The notes beneath the pieces are model-generated. The model was given only the letters and a program-made list of their open reading frames with translations. It ran no database searches and was not told the DNA's origin. Source: Adiantum capillus-veneris (Eukaryota; Streptophyta; Polypodiopsida; Polypodiales; Pteridaceae). Taken from it: a stretch of DNA of 64,000 nt. The position numbers were made by a program, and so were the translations under genes. Location of the stretch: the NCBI GenBank assembly GCA_014529385.2, contig CM043942.1:55308647-55372646 (forward strand), given 5' to 3'. Below are positions 53,016 through 63,690 of this stretch, one piece after another. Each line of letters begins with the position of its first letter. Within the stretch, counting starts at the first letter, position 1.

Positions 53016-53732
53016 ATGACACGCTATACCTTTGATGATATCCCAATCTTCTTCGGAAATCCAGAAGAAGATGATGATTTTCTTGCTGATTTTAGAATGG
53101 TTTGTCATATCCTTGGTAAAAGGGATGACATTGAAAAAGGGGATTTTCTATTGCTATGCCTTAGAGGCAATGCTGAGCAATGGTTTTGGAGTATGTCTTC
53201 TCAGATTGAAGATGGATATACCCAAATTTCCAAAGCTTTGAAGGCCAGATTCTCTAAAGTTCCAACAACGGAGAAATCATGGGCTTCACTACGGAGACTT
53301 CAACAACATGGTGAAGACTACTATGCTTATGAGGATATTTTTTCTCGTCAATGGGAAGGATGTGGATTTAGTTCTACATTTCCATATTATGTAAAAATGG
53401 ATCAATTTATTTCGGGTTTGTCTCCTTTCCTAAAGACTAAGGTTACTTGTAGTGGACCCTCTACCTTTGAAGAAGCGGTCACTATTGCCCGAAGGAAGTT
53501 TCACAAGTACTTCTACATCAAAAATGGTTTCCATCATGCTGGAAGAACCAACCATCATGAAAGTGTTTCTATCAAGGATTCATCTCCTTTGCCATGCTTG
53601 TCTCCTTCTACTCCGACAAATGTTGAAGAAGTTACTTACATGATAGCTGATTATTCAAGTGCTAAAGTGTGTGGCCAAGATTCAAATGTGGAATCTCTTT
53701 CTTCTACCTTTATCACAAGCATGCGAAAATGA
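53016..53732 (+). CDS. Family A gag-like protein (238 residues)
   Basis: MTRYTFDDIPIFFGNPEEDDDFLADFRM opens the frame with the typical F.G..(D/E)..FL.DF gag start. LLCLRGNAEQWFWSMSSQI matches L.G.A..WF, and KALKARFS, then FISGLSPFLKTKV, follow the Retrotrans_gag order. No zinc knuckle was seen. The start fits because the frame opens about 290 bp after the primer site. The frame closes after SAKVCGQD..., while coding resumes in an overlapping frame at 53,669, suggesting a one-base change has split a longer polyprotein. It probably packages family A RNA. Confidence 0.78.
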   Translation: MTRYTFDDIPIFFGNPEEDDDFLADFRMVCHILGKRDDIEKGDFLLLCLRGNAEQWFWSMSSQIEDGYTQISKALKARFSKVPTTEKSWASLRRLQQHGEDYYAYEDIFSRQWEGCGFSSTFPYYVKMDQFISGLSPFLKTKVTCSGPSTFEEAVTIARRKFHKYFYIKNGFHHAGRTNHHESVSIKDSSPLPCLSPSTPTNVEEVTYMIADYSSAKVCGQDSNVESLSSTFITSMRK

Positions 53733-54688
53733 CACAAGATATCTCAAATGGCATTGATGATTCAATAATGGATATATCCAACCCTTTGGTGGAGGATCAA
53801 TTTCTAGTCCGAGCAGACGAAGCTTTTGTGCAACATGACTCTATGGAGAATGAAGAACTTGAAGGTAACCGTGATCTTATGGAATGTTCTGAGAGTGTAT
53901 CTTGTCTAAAAGAAGAGAGTGAAGAAGAAGATGAAATCATAGGTGGAGAGATCATAGACCACATTGATCATAAAGAGATGATTGTGTACATGGAATGCCA
54001 ACTCCAAAACAAAGTAGAAGAGTGTGAGTTGAATCCAGGTGAGGATAATCTTGAAGAAGTGTTTGAGGATGTTGAAAAGCATTGGTATGACCCATGTATG
54101 TTAAGCATAGAGAAACCTATCATGCAAGAAGCCAAATGTTTCACAAAATCAAACAGTATTCCATCAACCTTTGAGGTGGTACAATGTGAGGAGTTACAAC
54201 CTTGCCAAAGGGGGGGCTTAGAAGGGGATGAAGAACATGGGAGAGTAGTAAAAAATAAAATCATAAAAGGAAACTATCAGAAGGGTATCATTCTCTCCAA
54301 TGGTGTTTTAGTGGGTGGCTCTTCATTCATGGGACAATCTCTTAGCAAGGAAATCCAAGCTTTTGAATCCCCAATCATCTTCATATTGGGTTTCACCTCT
54401 TCAAGGTCAACTTCTCCTCTCTTCACATATACCTTTCATCGGGGACACCATACCTTCTTAAGTGGAAGAGGACATGAATACTTGGTGATGAACGGATGTT
54501 TCCAAACCTTCTTCATTTGGTTCTTTGGTGTATGGAGGTCGCACATTGTGATGCTTCTGGTCTTCATCATAGATGAAAAACTTGTTGATTGCTACATGTG
54601 GATATTCATCAATCAGTACCAAAATCTATTCTCTTCCAATGTGTTGGAAGCAATAGAAACCTTCGTCTATTATCTACCTATGTGGTAA
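53669..54688 (+). CDS. Family A acidic ORF (gag continuation), frame-broken
   Basis: The real homologous part probably begins at about residue 22 (KMTQDISNG...), in line with the end of gag. The region is strongly acidic (CLKEESEEEDEIIGGEIIDH; NLEEVFEDVEKHW), then a hydrophobic/serine part (FILGFTSSRSTSPLF) and WRSHIVMLLVFIIDEKLVDC. Relative to the left-arm fragment one T is missing near 54,604, so the last 28 residues are in a wrong frame. I recognise no domain. It could be a gag tail or a divergent extra protein. Confidence 0.55.
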   Translation: MWPRFKCGISFFYLYHKHAKMTQDISNGIDDSIMDISNPLVEDQFLVRADEAFVQHDSMENEELEGNRDLMECSESVSCLKEESEEEDEIIGGEIIDHIDHKEMIVYMECQLQNKVEECELNPGEDNLEEVFEDVEKHWYDPCMLSIEKPIMQEAKCFTKSNSIPSTFEVVQCEELQPCQRGGLEGDEEHGRVVKNKIIKGNYQKGIILSNGVLVGGSSFMGQSLSKEIQAFESPIIFILGFTSSRSTSPLFTYTFHRGHHTFLSGRGHEYLVMNGCFQTFFIWFFGVWRSHIVMLLVFIIDEKLVDCYMWIFINQYQNLFSSNVLEAIETFVYYLPMW

Positions 54689-55146
54689 ACTATTTGAAAT
54701 ATCTTCCAATAGCAGCTGGAAGCATGGATCAAGCTTCCCTAAATCATGAAGGTCATAGAATTTTTTACTTGTTGATGAGCCTACCCAGGTTGAATGAATT
54801 TTATGAGCTACAGTTCAGGAATTTGCTCATACAAGCTCTTGAAGATCGTAGCAGATACATTAACTTTATACAGGAGGAAGAGCAACCAATCTTTTATATC
54901 ACATTCATAGTGATAGATGCAATGATGGACAACAGTAAAATCTACAAGTTTCTTCAATCAAAATCAGTAAGTGATTCCATACCATACATCTCGCTTTGGG
55001 AAAGATATTTCAAGATCTTTGATCCTGAGGGGTGCTTATGGAAACTTTCTCCATGGAGGAGGTTTACTCAGTCACTTCACTACATCCTGCTATTGGCTCT
55101 GAGAACCTTTCATGTCACACAAGGTTTCTTAATCATACAAAGATGA
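54589..55146 (+). CDS. Family A 3' ORF, unassigned protein
   Basis: 185 open residues with FYLLMSLPRLNEFYELQFRN, ALEDRSRYINFIQEEEQPIF, FIVIDAMMDNSKIYKFLQS, LWERYFKIFDP and C-terminal LHYILLLALRTFH. It is rich in aromatic and hydrophobic residues with no recognised motif or clear signal peptide. The true N-terminus lies in the previous frame, joined by the lost T. Copies at 15,130-15,836 and 11,895-12,188 conserve the same reading. Position between gag and polypurine tract is where some LTR elements carry env-like or extra ORFs; function unknown. Confidence 0.5.
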   Translation: MLHVDIHQSVPKSILFQCVGSNRNLRLLSTYVVNYLKYLPIAAGSMDQASLNHEGHRIFYLLMSLPRLNEFYELQFRNLLIQALEDRSRYINFIQEEEQPIFYITFIVIDAMMDNSKIYKFLQSKSVSDSIPYISLWERYFKIFDPEGCLWKLSPWRRFTQSLHYILLLALRTFHVTQGFLIIQR

Positions 55147-55196
55147 GAGCAGACAAAGACAGAAGTTACACACTCTACATGTTGTATGATCGGATA

Positions 55197-55218
55197 AATG
55201 GTACATGAATGTACCATT
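55197..55218 (+). other. Perfect hairpin before the family A polypurine tract
   Basis: AATGGTACAT GA ATGTACCATT: 10-bp arms with a 2-base loop, 4 bp upstream of the polypurine tract. The same hairpin is at 11,823-11,844 and 15,148-15,169. Confidence 0.85.
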
Positions 55219-55222
55219 ATCT

Positions 55223-55236
55223 AAAGGGGGGGCTAA
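55223..55236 (+). other. Family A polypurine tract
   Basis: AAAGGGGGGGCTAA directly before the 3' LTR TGATAGCC. Confidence 0.85.
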
Positions 55237-56846
55237 TGATAGCCGTTTTTCGGCTCTCCGTAGTTGCCATAGTAAGCTACCTCACCCTACCAAATTCACC
55301 CAAACACTATGGCTATCCCTACCATTTCACTGTACATAGGCGTGTGTGAGTTACGGGACTTTTCCCATATCTCCTTAAAAACCCTCAGCTAGCTAGTCAC
55401 TGGGCTAGTTGAGCCAAAAAAATAAATAAAATCAAAAAAATAATAAATATTATGACCCGTTTGTGTGTAAATATTTCATTATATATGTGGCCTAAATATA
55501 GGGATTTTTATAATTATTTTGATATTTATTTAAATATTTATACCTAGGTGTGTGTTTTATTAAATTTACCTTCTTTTATCCTCTTGCACCATAAGTATAT
55601 TTTTTTCCAATATGTACATACTCTAACCTTATATTTTTCCTTTATACAAATCACTCCCACATTTTCACCCTCACCCTGGTGAAAACAAAAAATTGATTTC
55701 TACTCATTAGTCACTTTTATTATATTATTTACTTGCATACCTTTTCCTCTTTCACCCAAAATAATTCAAGGAGGGACCATATCATATGATTCCAATATCT
55801 TTCCATATCCATAACTCCTCCATATTTTTATTATTATTTTTACTCATTATTCTAACACCATGTGCTCATTGAGCTAAAGTCCATGAATAGTCCATACACT
55901 AGTCCCACCATGTATATATTTCTTTATTCACCAATAATCCTCCTTCATGCATGGGTCAAGGGCAACTTGGATGCTTTGTATTATAATATGACAAAGGAGG
56001 GGCTCACTCTTGGATGCATTATACAAATTCAACAAAGGAGGGGGCCACTAAAAGACTTTTGCAGGCATAAAAAACAGGCTTTTTGGTGAGACTTTTGGCA
56101 CCTATCTCCACTCCGAATTTGGAGCGGTGGTCAAAACAGAAAATGTAGCCCACGCTCGGAATAATCACCTCAAATATTTTCATGATTTTTGGAGCTACCA
56201 ACGGTGAGCTATGATTTTTTGAGTGGACCCCAGTCTGCCCACTTTTCTCACAAGTAGCCCTTAGTCTTCTCTCACCCTTCCACACACCTACTCACTCTTA
56301 CACATCCCTCCCTCTCCTTCCCTCACTCAAACCTGCAATTTCCATGGCTTCTCCCACCCTCTTCACCATTACCCTTCTCTCTCATCCCTATAGTTCTTTT
56401 ATGAACCTCTACATACATACACCCTCTCCATGTCTCTCTCTATTGCTTCTATGTTACAATTTCATTTACCTCTCCTAAAAATATCTAAAATTCAGCATCT
56501 TAACCATGATAACTTCTGCAAATTGAGGATTTTTCATCAACAAATCCTCTTTTCATCGTGGTGGTCAACCGTGACGACGGCGTAAAGAAGCGAAGAAGAA
56601 GAAGAAGACCAGCGGTCATTTTTTCCACAATCTACACAAGGGTGAGTTCAAGCTTCTTCAAAGCTTCACCATCTCAATGATTCTCTTTTAATTCACCCCT
56701 CTTACTTCAACCATCCACCCCATTCTACCCATTGTAAATATATCATTAACTTTCTAGTGATTACTAACACTAACCACTAACATACTAACACAAAATAGTA
56801 TTGACCTAACCATAAAAGACACCTCACCTCAAGACATGTACAAAGT

Positions 56847-56905
<59 letters not shown>

Positions 56906-57887
56906 CCCTTACTTAAAACTCTACTTTCACATTATTCACCATCAATAATGCTCTCTTTTGAGCCCACATCCATGACTCAAGCAGACAAAGAAGGCCCGCA
57001 ATGTTTTGATATTCAAAAAAATCATAATCTTGATTTGTTAGCTTGTAAATTAGGATTTCTAATAATCTTAATGAGGGGTCTCCAACCTATAAATAGGCCC
57101 TCACATAGCACCCCAACACTCTATGCGTGAGGAGAGACTTAGGTGTAGCAACCACTTGTGAGCTTCACTCTTGGTGTGAGAGAAGCCTTCAAGCTACACA
57201 TTGCAAGTGAGAGAGAGTGAGTTCCACAAACCTCAAAACCACTATTGTATATGCTCCTTCATCATCAATAAATTGAGGTTTGGTGCATCAAAGGCGTGAT
57301 TCGACGTTCAAATCTTCGTCCTTCCATTTGTGCAATACGGTTTGGTGAATTCAAGGTGACTTGTGTATTTGAGATTTTATCGGTTGATCTTGATTTTAGA
57401 AAGTGTTTTAGTGTGTTTTTCATTGCCAGTTTTGTGTCCATTGTAAGAGGGTATTGTGGTGAGAGGTCTCCCACACCCTAAGACAGTGTGTGTGTGTGTG
57501 TGTGTTTTGGCAATGTTTTAGCAATCAAAGTTCTACGATAGCATCATAACGAACCATCTCCATTTGCAAGTCACAAATAAGGTATTACGCAAGATCCTTT
57601 TCTCTCTCTCTTCCCTTTGCTCTAGCTCTCTCTAGTCCAGTTTGTGTGTGTCTTGGTGTGAGGTTGTTTGTGTGTGTTGTGTGGTGCATCTTCTTGGTTG
57701 TGCCAAAATCTCTCTTGCGTCCTAGTTCTCATACCATAACTAGGTGGTGCCCCTATCTTATTTGGGTTTGGCTGTGGGTTTGTTGTTGTGTTGTGCTTGT
57801 GGTTGCCCCAGCCCCAATTGAGCAGCACGGGAGCCTTGAGGGGTGTTTAGAGGTCGCCTCTCTTGTTGCCCACCCCGGACCGCCTCA
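55237..57887 (+). repeat. Family A 3' LTR (2,651 bp)
   Basis: Same ends as the 5' LTR. TATAAATAG at 57,089-57,097, after which about 35 bp present in the other copies are deleted. CT tract 56,849-56,903, TG tract 57,486-57,504. Followed by GTAC (57,888-57,891). Confidence 0.92.
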
Positions 57888-57891
57888 GTAC

Positions 57892-59337
57892 AAATAGACA
57901 TGAAAGAGAGTGGATTGTTAGAGCCTACTAAAAATGTTTTGGGTTTGTGTCAGCGATTTCTTTTGTAGATATTATGGGTGAGCTTGATGCTATAATGAAG
58001 TCTAGTTTTCATCTTGCGAATGAAGTTGTGGAAGTATGCTCTGTGGAAATGTATCACGTCATAGAAGCCTTTAAAAAAAACCAATGTTTCAAGAAAACAC
58101 TTGGCCTCGAAGTCCATGTTGAAACTAAATACAGCTGTGTAGCAAAGAAGGTGAAACCAATAGCTTCACCCTTACCACCCAGCAAATAGGGAAAAGATTG
58201 AACATGCTTTTTTGCAACTAAGTTTGAGGAATCCTAAAAATATTGGGCTCACCTTCACAAGGAGTCTTTTCAAGAGTTGCAAATTGGCTTCCATGAGTTT
58301 CTAACACATGAGGAGACAAAGTGCTTCAAAGAGATTATTTCAAAACATGGTAAGGCTTTTACATTTGAGCCACATGAGATAGGATGTGTTGATCCTTCTA
58401 TTGTAGCTCCTATGGTAATTTTTACAATGCCTCATGTACCTTGGAATCTACGACCTGCTCCGGTTCCAAAGGCTCATTTACCAAAGTTAGTAGAGCTATT
58501 GAATGAGAATATCAAAATGGAGATTTTGGAGCCTTCTTGTGCTCCATACTCAAATAGGTGGTTCGCATTCCCAAGAAGATTCGCGCTTTACGCTTCATCC
58601 AAGATATGCAACCAATGAACAAAGTGACAATTAGGAATGTTGGTACTTGTCTAATTGTGGATGAGTTTGCAGAGGCATTTTCAAGGAGGGCAATCTACTC
58701 AATGGGAGATCTCTACTCAGGATATGATCAATTTTAACTTGCGATTGAAAGCAGAGACTTGAAAACCATGAGGACAACTTTAGGATTGGTAAGAATGTGT
58801 ACCTTGCCGCAAGGAGCAACAAACGCGGGTGCACATATGATGAATGGGATGAATAAGGTCTTACGTGATTTTATTCCTAAAATCACAATGCCTTTCATTG
58901 ATGATTTGCCCATCAAAGGATGTGAAGGAGGTGAGATGAAGTTTTAGATCTCAAGGTGTGCCGTAGGTTTGTGGGAAATCACATAAATGATTGTGGGAAA
59001 TCACATAAATGATTGTGATAAAATTTTGTCTAGGTTGGAGGAAGTGAATTTTACTTTGTCAGGGAAAAAGTCCATGTTTGTTGTCAATGAAGTGCTCATT
59101 GTGAGGCACATGTGTGGGCCATGTGGGAAACCTTGTCCAACAAAGTTAGATGTCATCCAAAGAATGAAAGAAACATGCACTAGCATCACTAAGGTTAGAA
59201 GGTTTTTGGGAGCATGTGTCTTTTATGTTATTTGGATTCCACATTATGCACATGTGGATGATCATCTTTATCAATTGCTTAGAAAGAATCAAAAGTTTAA
59301 ATGGATAGATGCACATGAGTCTCTTTTATACATATAA
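57892..59337 (+). pseudogene. Family C gypsy RT region, right arm
   Basis: Continuation of the element interrupted at 50,031. Order: linker FVDIMGELDAIM...CVAKKVKPIASPLP (57,947-58,189); RT N-terminus HVPWNLRPAPVPKAH and EILEPSCAPYSNRWF (58,277-58,618); RT core VDEFAEAFSRRAIYSMGDLYSGYDQ, TLPQGATNAG, catalytic PFIDDLPIKG (58,619-58,948); connection SGKKSMFVVNEVLIV, VRRFLGACVFYVIWI (58,987-59,337). A short direct duplication (ATGATTGTGGGAAATCACATAA, 58,972-59,010) is specific to this arm. Stops are present. Confidence 0.85.
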
Positions 59338-59344
59338 CCCTTTG

Positions 59345-59515
59345 TGGTGTAACACTTTTTTATTTAGGATGCTTCCACAAGTAACCATCCCTCAAAAAGT
59401 ACCCATAGGCTTTTTTGCGTATCCTTTTGAACTCTTCTGTAGACCAATCCTCCTAGTTTGTTAGAGTACTCAAGTAGCTTCCAATAAGAAGCCAATCACC
59501 TTCATAAAGCTCTTT
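59345..59515 (-). pseudogene. Inverted integrase scrap, right arm
   Basis: The minus strand encodes FKRIRKKAYGYFLRDGYLW.H, the pre-H2C2 segment of a gypsy integrase, pointing against the RT that ends at 59,337. Twin of 7,495-7,665. Confidence 0.6.
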
Positions 59516-60401
59516 CAAGAACAATTCAAGTATTCCCTACTAGCTCTCACCATCTTTGAAGGTGTGTGAGGTCTTGGGACTGAGGCTAGGTCCATTATGT
59601 GTGTTTTTCAAGAATAATTTGGTGCATGAAGCTTCCATCTTCATTGCACCAATTAGTTTTGTCAAGGAACACAAAGCTTGTATTGTACAAAAGTCTCCCT
59701 TGATGGGAGAAGCTATAATACAAAAGCCTTTTGGAGGGTGGACCGTCTCCATGTAAATCTGGTCCTCAACTGTTGTCAATTGATCTATTTCTCTCTCTTT
59801 TCAAGTTTTGTCTATGCCAAACTAGCTAGGTGTAATTACTATGTTGCTTTCTCCAACCAAGTACTCTCTCTATGCTCATTAGGAACTTGTTCTTAATTAA
59901 ATCCTCACTATGTCATTATTTTCCGCTACACACAAGTTACTAGTGCATTAAATGTTACATTGGTATCAGAGCTATTGGTTTCTCTTTTCTTGCTCAAGAA
60001 GAGAGGTCCTCAAGATTGCTACAAATGGTTGGTGTTATTACTTGCAAAAGAGTAGGTAGAATAGGGATTTTTCATCCTTAAAGCACGCCTGCTTTATGCA
60101 GTTAACGGGGATACCGTTGAGAGCTATGGTCTTAATAATGGAGTCCTACAAGACTTGCCTACGGCTTAACCATTATTGAGCCATTAGAAGCTTGACAAGA
60201 ACCAGTGCTATCTTGGCTCTGTGAAACCCTCTCTTCTATTCCTTGCAATTAATAATATCCAAGCCATGGATATTATTAATAATATCCGAGCCACGGATAT
60301 AGATGCTTGAGTGCTTATCTTTGAAGGTAAAGAGGAGTAGAAACTAGTAGGGCTTGAAGTGCCAAAGTGCAAGTAAAAATTTACCCATAAAAATTGCTAG
60401 T

Positions 60402-60815
60402 ATGGCCGACAAGGGTAACGAGATTGAAATGAATGTTGATAGCTTTGATTTTTCTAATGATATAGCAACTAGTGATGCCCCTATGCTTGTAAACTATCTT
60501 GTTTCTAGGCTTCAACAAGCCCTGGGCAATACAACCCTCCAAGGTGAAGTGCTACAGCAATTGCGCACCCATGGTATTCTCCAAACTCCCCACCAAGAAG
60601 AGAGAGTACCTAGGAAAGATCCTGGTGAGACTTCCAAAAGAGGACTCTTTCCGATAAGGGAAGAAGAGGAGGATCCAAATGAAGGGCTCAAAAACTTATT
60701 AATCGATGGGGCATCTCCCTCTCAAAGGAGAGCCCAAGTTTCAACGGTAGATCCCCCACCGAAGGAACGAGAAAGAAGCAAGTCTCTTGTCACCTTGGCA
60801 GAGATGGCTCCATGA
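60402..60815 (+). pseudogene. Family B gag N-terminus, right arm
   Basis: Start at MADKGNE. Nearly identical to 6,605-6,192, with a few substitutions (for example QTPHQEE versus QTPLQEE). An SR/SE-rich tract (KRSPSSSSSSEESNG, then KRSPSSPSSSSS) follows in another frame to about 61,150. The gag core is absent. Confidence 0.75.
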
Positions 60816-61153
60816 AGACGGCGGGAAAAATGCTCTCCAACACTCCCTAAATGGAGAATACCATGGCATATTCCTCCACACCCTAATTCAAAGAGGGAAG
60901 AGAGGAAACAAGGGAAGAAAAAGACGAAAAAGAGGTCACCCTCTTCATCTTCCTCTTCTGAAGAAAGTAATGGTGTAGAAGAGGAGGAACAAGGGAAGAA
61001 AAAGGCAAGAAAGAGGTCACCCTCTTCTCCATCTTCCTCATCCTCTTTCCCTTCTGAAGAAAGTGATGGTGCAGCTCCCAAACCGCCCAAGAGAAGAGGC
61101 CATAGGAAATCGGAATCAATTTCAAACAAGGGGCTAAGAGAAATCTTAAGCCC

Positions 61154-61453
61154 ATGGAAAGCAAGGACCATGGTGAGATTAGGGGGAAGGAAAACGTCCA
61201 AAAGTCTCCCAAATGCAACTTCCACAACAACAAAGCCAAGGAGAAGGGAGTTTATAAAGGCAAAAATAAACTCTCTCCTGAAGAGCTAGAGCGTTATCGA
61301 AAAGATAAGCATTGTTACAAGTACGAGGAGCAAGGGCATGCCTATCGTGCTTGCCTCCACAAGAATACGTATAATGAGCCTCCTAGAGCTTCCATAGTCA
61401 AAGTTCAAAAAGAGGATGCTCATCACAAAGGATCTCTTCTATGTTACGTTTGA
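61154..61453 (+). pseudogene. Family B gag zinc-knuckle region, right arm
   Basis: 99 residues; CYKYEEQGHAYRAC lacks the second cysteine exactly as in the left arm. A stop follows before the protease. Confidence 0.75.
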
Positions 61454-61486
61454 GGAAAGGTAAGAGAACATGATGCTTTCATTCTC

Positions 61487-62098
61487 TTGGACCCTGGCTC
61501 TACTCACAATTTCATATCTACAGAGTTGGCCACCAAGCTAGGCATGCAAGCCTATGACATGGGAGATGTCCTACCTGCCGATGGTGCTTTGAAGGGACAA
61601 GAAGTCACGGTCACTCCCTTAATTGGGAAATTGAGGCCTCATGTCCAAAGCTATGTGGACAAGGAGGATTTCTTCCTCTCTCCTCTCAAGCATGAGGATG
61701 TAATCCTAGGGGCACCATGGTTTGATCGCGTGGCTGCCAATGTTAAATTCCCTAAAAGACAAATCTACTTTAGGTACAGGGAAAAAGATATGTGCATAGA
61801 GGCTAAGGAGTCGGGTAACACCATACCCATTGTACATAAGCAAGCTTTTGATAAGTCAATAAAGAGCTCTATTTTTGTGTACATGATTTTTGTTAAAGAC
61901 TCTCAAAATGAACCTAATGTTTCATCAAATGAAAATGTAGGGAATCATAAGGAATTAGAGTTATCTAATTTCCTAAATGGATTCCAAGATGTTTTTATTG
62001 ACGACATTCCCTGTGAGCGACCTCCCAAACGAGGGGATGACGACCATCCAATTGAGCTTCTTCCAGGAAGCTCTCCGCCTAATAAACCTCCTTACTGA
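61487..62098 (+). pseudogene. Family B protease and linker, right arm
   Basis: Translation identical over 203 residues to 5,520-4,909: DPGSTHNFIS, HEDVILGAPWF, then the linker. Identity over 612 bp of non-functional sequence argues for a very recent duplication or conversion between arms. Confidence 0.85.
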
Positions 62099-62099
62099 G

Positions 62100-62780
62100 T
62101 TTCTCAAGCTCAACAAGAGGATATTATGTGGTAGGTGCAGGATATTATGCCTAGCTCATCTCCATTTTGTTTGTCAGTTTTATTAGTGCAAAAGAAAGAT
62201 GGCACATATCGTATGTGTGTCGACTATAGAGTACTAAATAGGATCACTATCAAAAATATGTTTCCCGTTCCAGGGTAGAAGACCTATTTGATAAGCTATA
62301 GGGGTGACCTAATTCAGTAGGATTGACCTAAAAAGTGGCTATCATCAAATAAGGATAGTTGATCAAGACATTGTAAAGACCACATTTTGCACCACGTTTG
62401 GTCTTTACGAGTACATTGTCATGCCTTTTGGCTTTACCAATGCACCAGCTACATTCAACCGTCTGATGGAGACGCTATTTAGGCCTCACCAAAGCTTTAC
62501 TAGAGTGTTCCTTGATGATATAATCATCTACTCTAATTCAATAGACGAACACAAGCACCACCTTTAGGGAATATTTCAAGTTTTATGAGAGAATAAGCTG
62601 TATATAAATCGAAAGAAAAGTGAATTTTTCTTGCAAGAGATCAATATTTAGGTCACATTATCTCTCAAGATGGCATCCAAATGGATCAATCAAAGTTAGA
62701 GGTAATAAAAGGATGACCTAATCCAAGGAATCTGCATGAACTAAGAAGCTTTATTGGTATGTGTGCATACTATAACACTT
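62100..62780 (+). pseudogene. Family B reverse transcriptase, right arm
   Basis: [16 protein letters not shown] (62,210), FGLYEYIVMPFGFTNAPATF (62,400-62,460), catalytic VFLDDIIIYS (62,507-62,537), then LGHIISQDG and LHELRSFIGMCAYY. Several frameshifts and stops. Near 62,760-62,820 it has the plain sequence that the left arm replaced by a hairpin. Confidence 0.85.
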
Positions 62781-62829
62781 CATAGAAAAGTTCTCACAAA
62801 TTGCCGGACCATTACATGACTTAACAAAG

Positions 62830-63180
62830 AAAAACATTAGGTATACATGGTCTACCAACGAGAACAATGCTTTTGAAAAGCTTAAAGAGAATCTTATCTC
62901 TCAACCTGTGCTTACACTACCGGATCTCTCAAAGCCATTTGAGGTCCAATGCGACGCTTGTGGTGATTGCCTTGGAGTTGTTTTGCTCCAAGAAGGGCAT
63001 GCCATAGCCTATGAAAGCCAAAGGCTCGACCCTGTTGAGCAAGCTCTAGGTATATATGAGAAGGAACTCTTGGTAGTTCTACATGCTCTAGACTCATGGA
63101 AGCACTATTTATTGGGGACTCCTTTCATTCTGCAAATGGATCACCAAGAACGGATCACCAAAGCCTTAAGTGCTTCATGA
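62830..63180 (+). pseudogene. Family B RNase H, right arm
   Basis: Open 90-residue part at 62,908-63,180, identical in translation to 4,079-3,807, with CDA and EKELLVVLHAL catalytic positions. Confidence 0.85.
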
Positions 63181-63189
63181 CACAGACCA

Positions 63190-63690
63190 AGCTTGCCAAC
63201 ATCCATAGTGTCGGATAGAGATCCTAGAATGACCAATAATTTCTAGAAGGGTCTCTTTGAGAATTTAGGTACAAGGCTAAACTACTCTTTGGCTTATCAC
63301 CAGCAAACAGATGGCCAAAGTGAAATAGCTAACCTAACAATTCTTGATCTACTAAAAGCTTATGTCACAGAAGTAGATCAAAGGTCCCAATGGGAGAAGT
63401 ACTCACCTTTAGTGGAGTATGCTTACAATAACACAGTACATACTTGGGAAAAGCACCTTTTGAGGTGATTGAGGGAAGATCAAAAACTCCCCCTGCTACT
63501 CAAAGTACATGGGAAGATCTTCGCTACATATGAATATAGCCAAGACCTACAAGAATCTTTACAAAACATTAAGGATGTTATATCCATCTCTTAGCAAAGG
63601 CAAGAGGCTGTTGCTGATAAGCACAGAAGAGCTCTAGCCTTTAAAGAAAACCTAAACCTTGTCAATGCTTACAATGATTCCCTAGAGTAA
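63190..63690 (+). pseudogene. Family B integrase remnant, right arm
   Basis: LAYHQQTDGQSEIAN and YSPLVEYAYNN motifs in one frame, the downstream linker in another. The N-terminal finger and first catalytic residues are missing. Confidence 0.75.

Larger units (their letters stand above)
50036..57887 (+). mobile_element. Family A: complete long-LTR element without pol
   Basis: 7,852 bp: 5' LTR (2,686 bp), a 2,515-bp internal region, 3' LTR (2,651 bp), flanked by GTAC. The internal region holds only a gag-like ORF, an acidic ORF and an unassigned 3' ORF, with no protease, RT, RNase H or integrase motif, so it depends on another element. LTRs make up two thirds of its length. It is inserted in family C between protease and RT. 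Confidence 0.92.
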
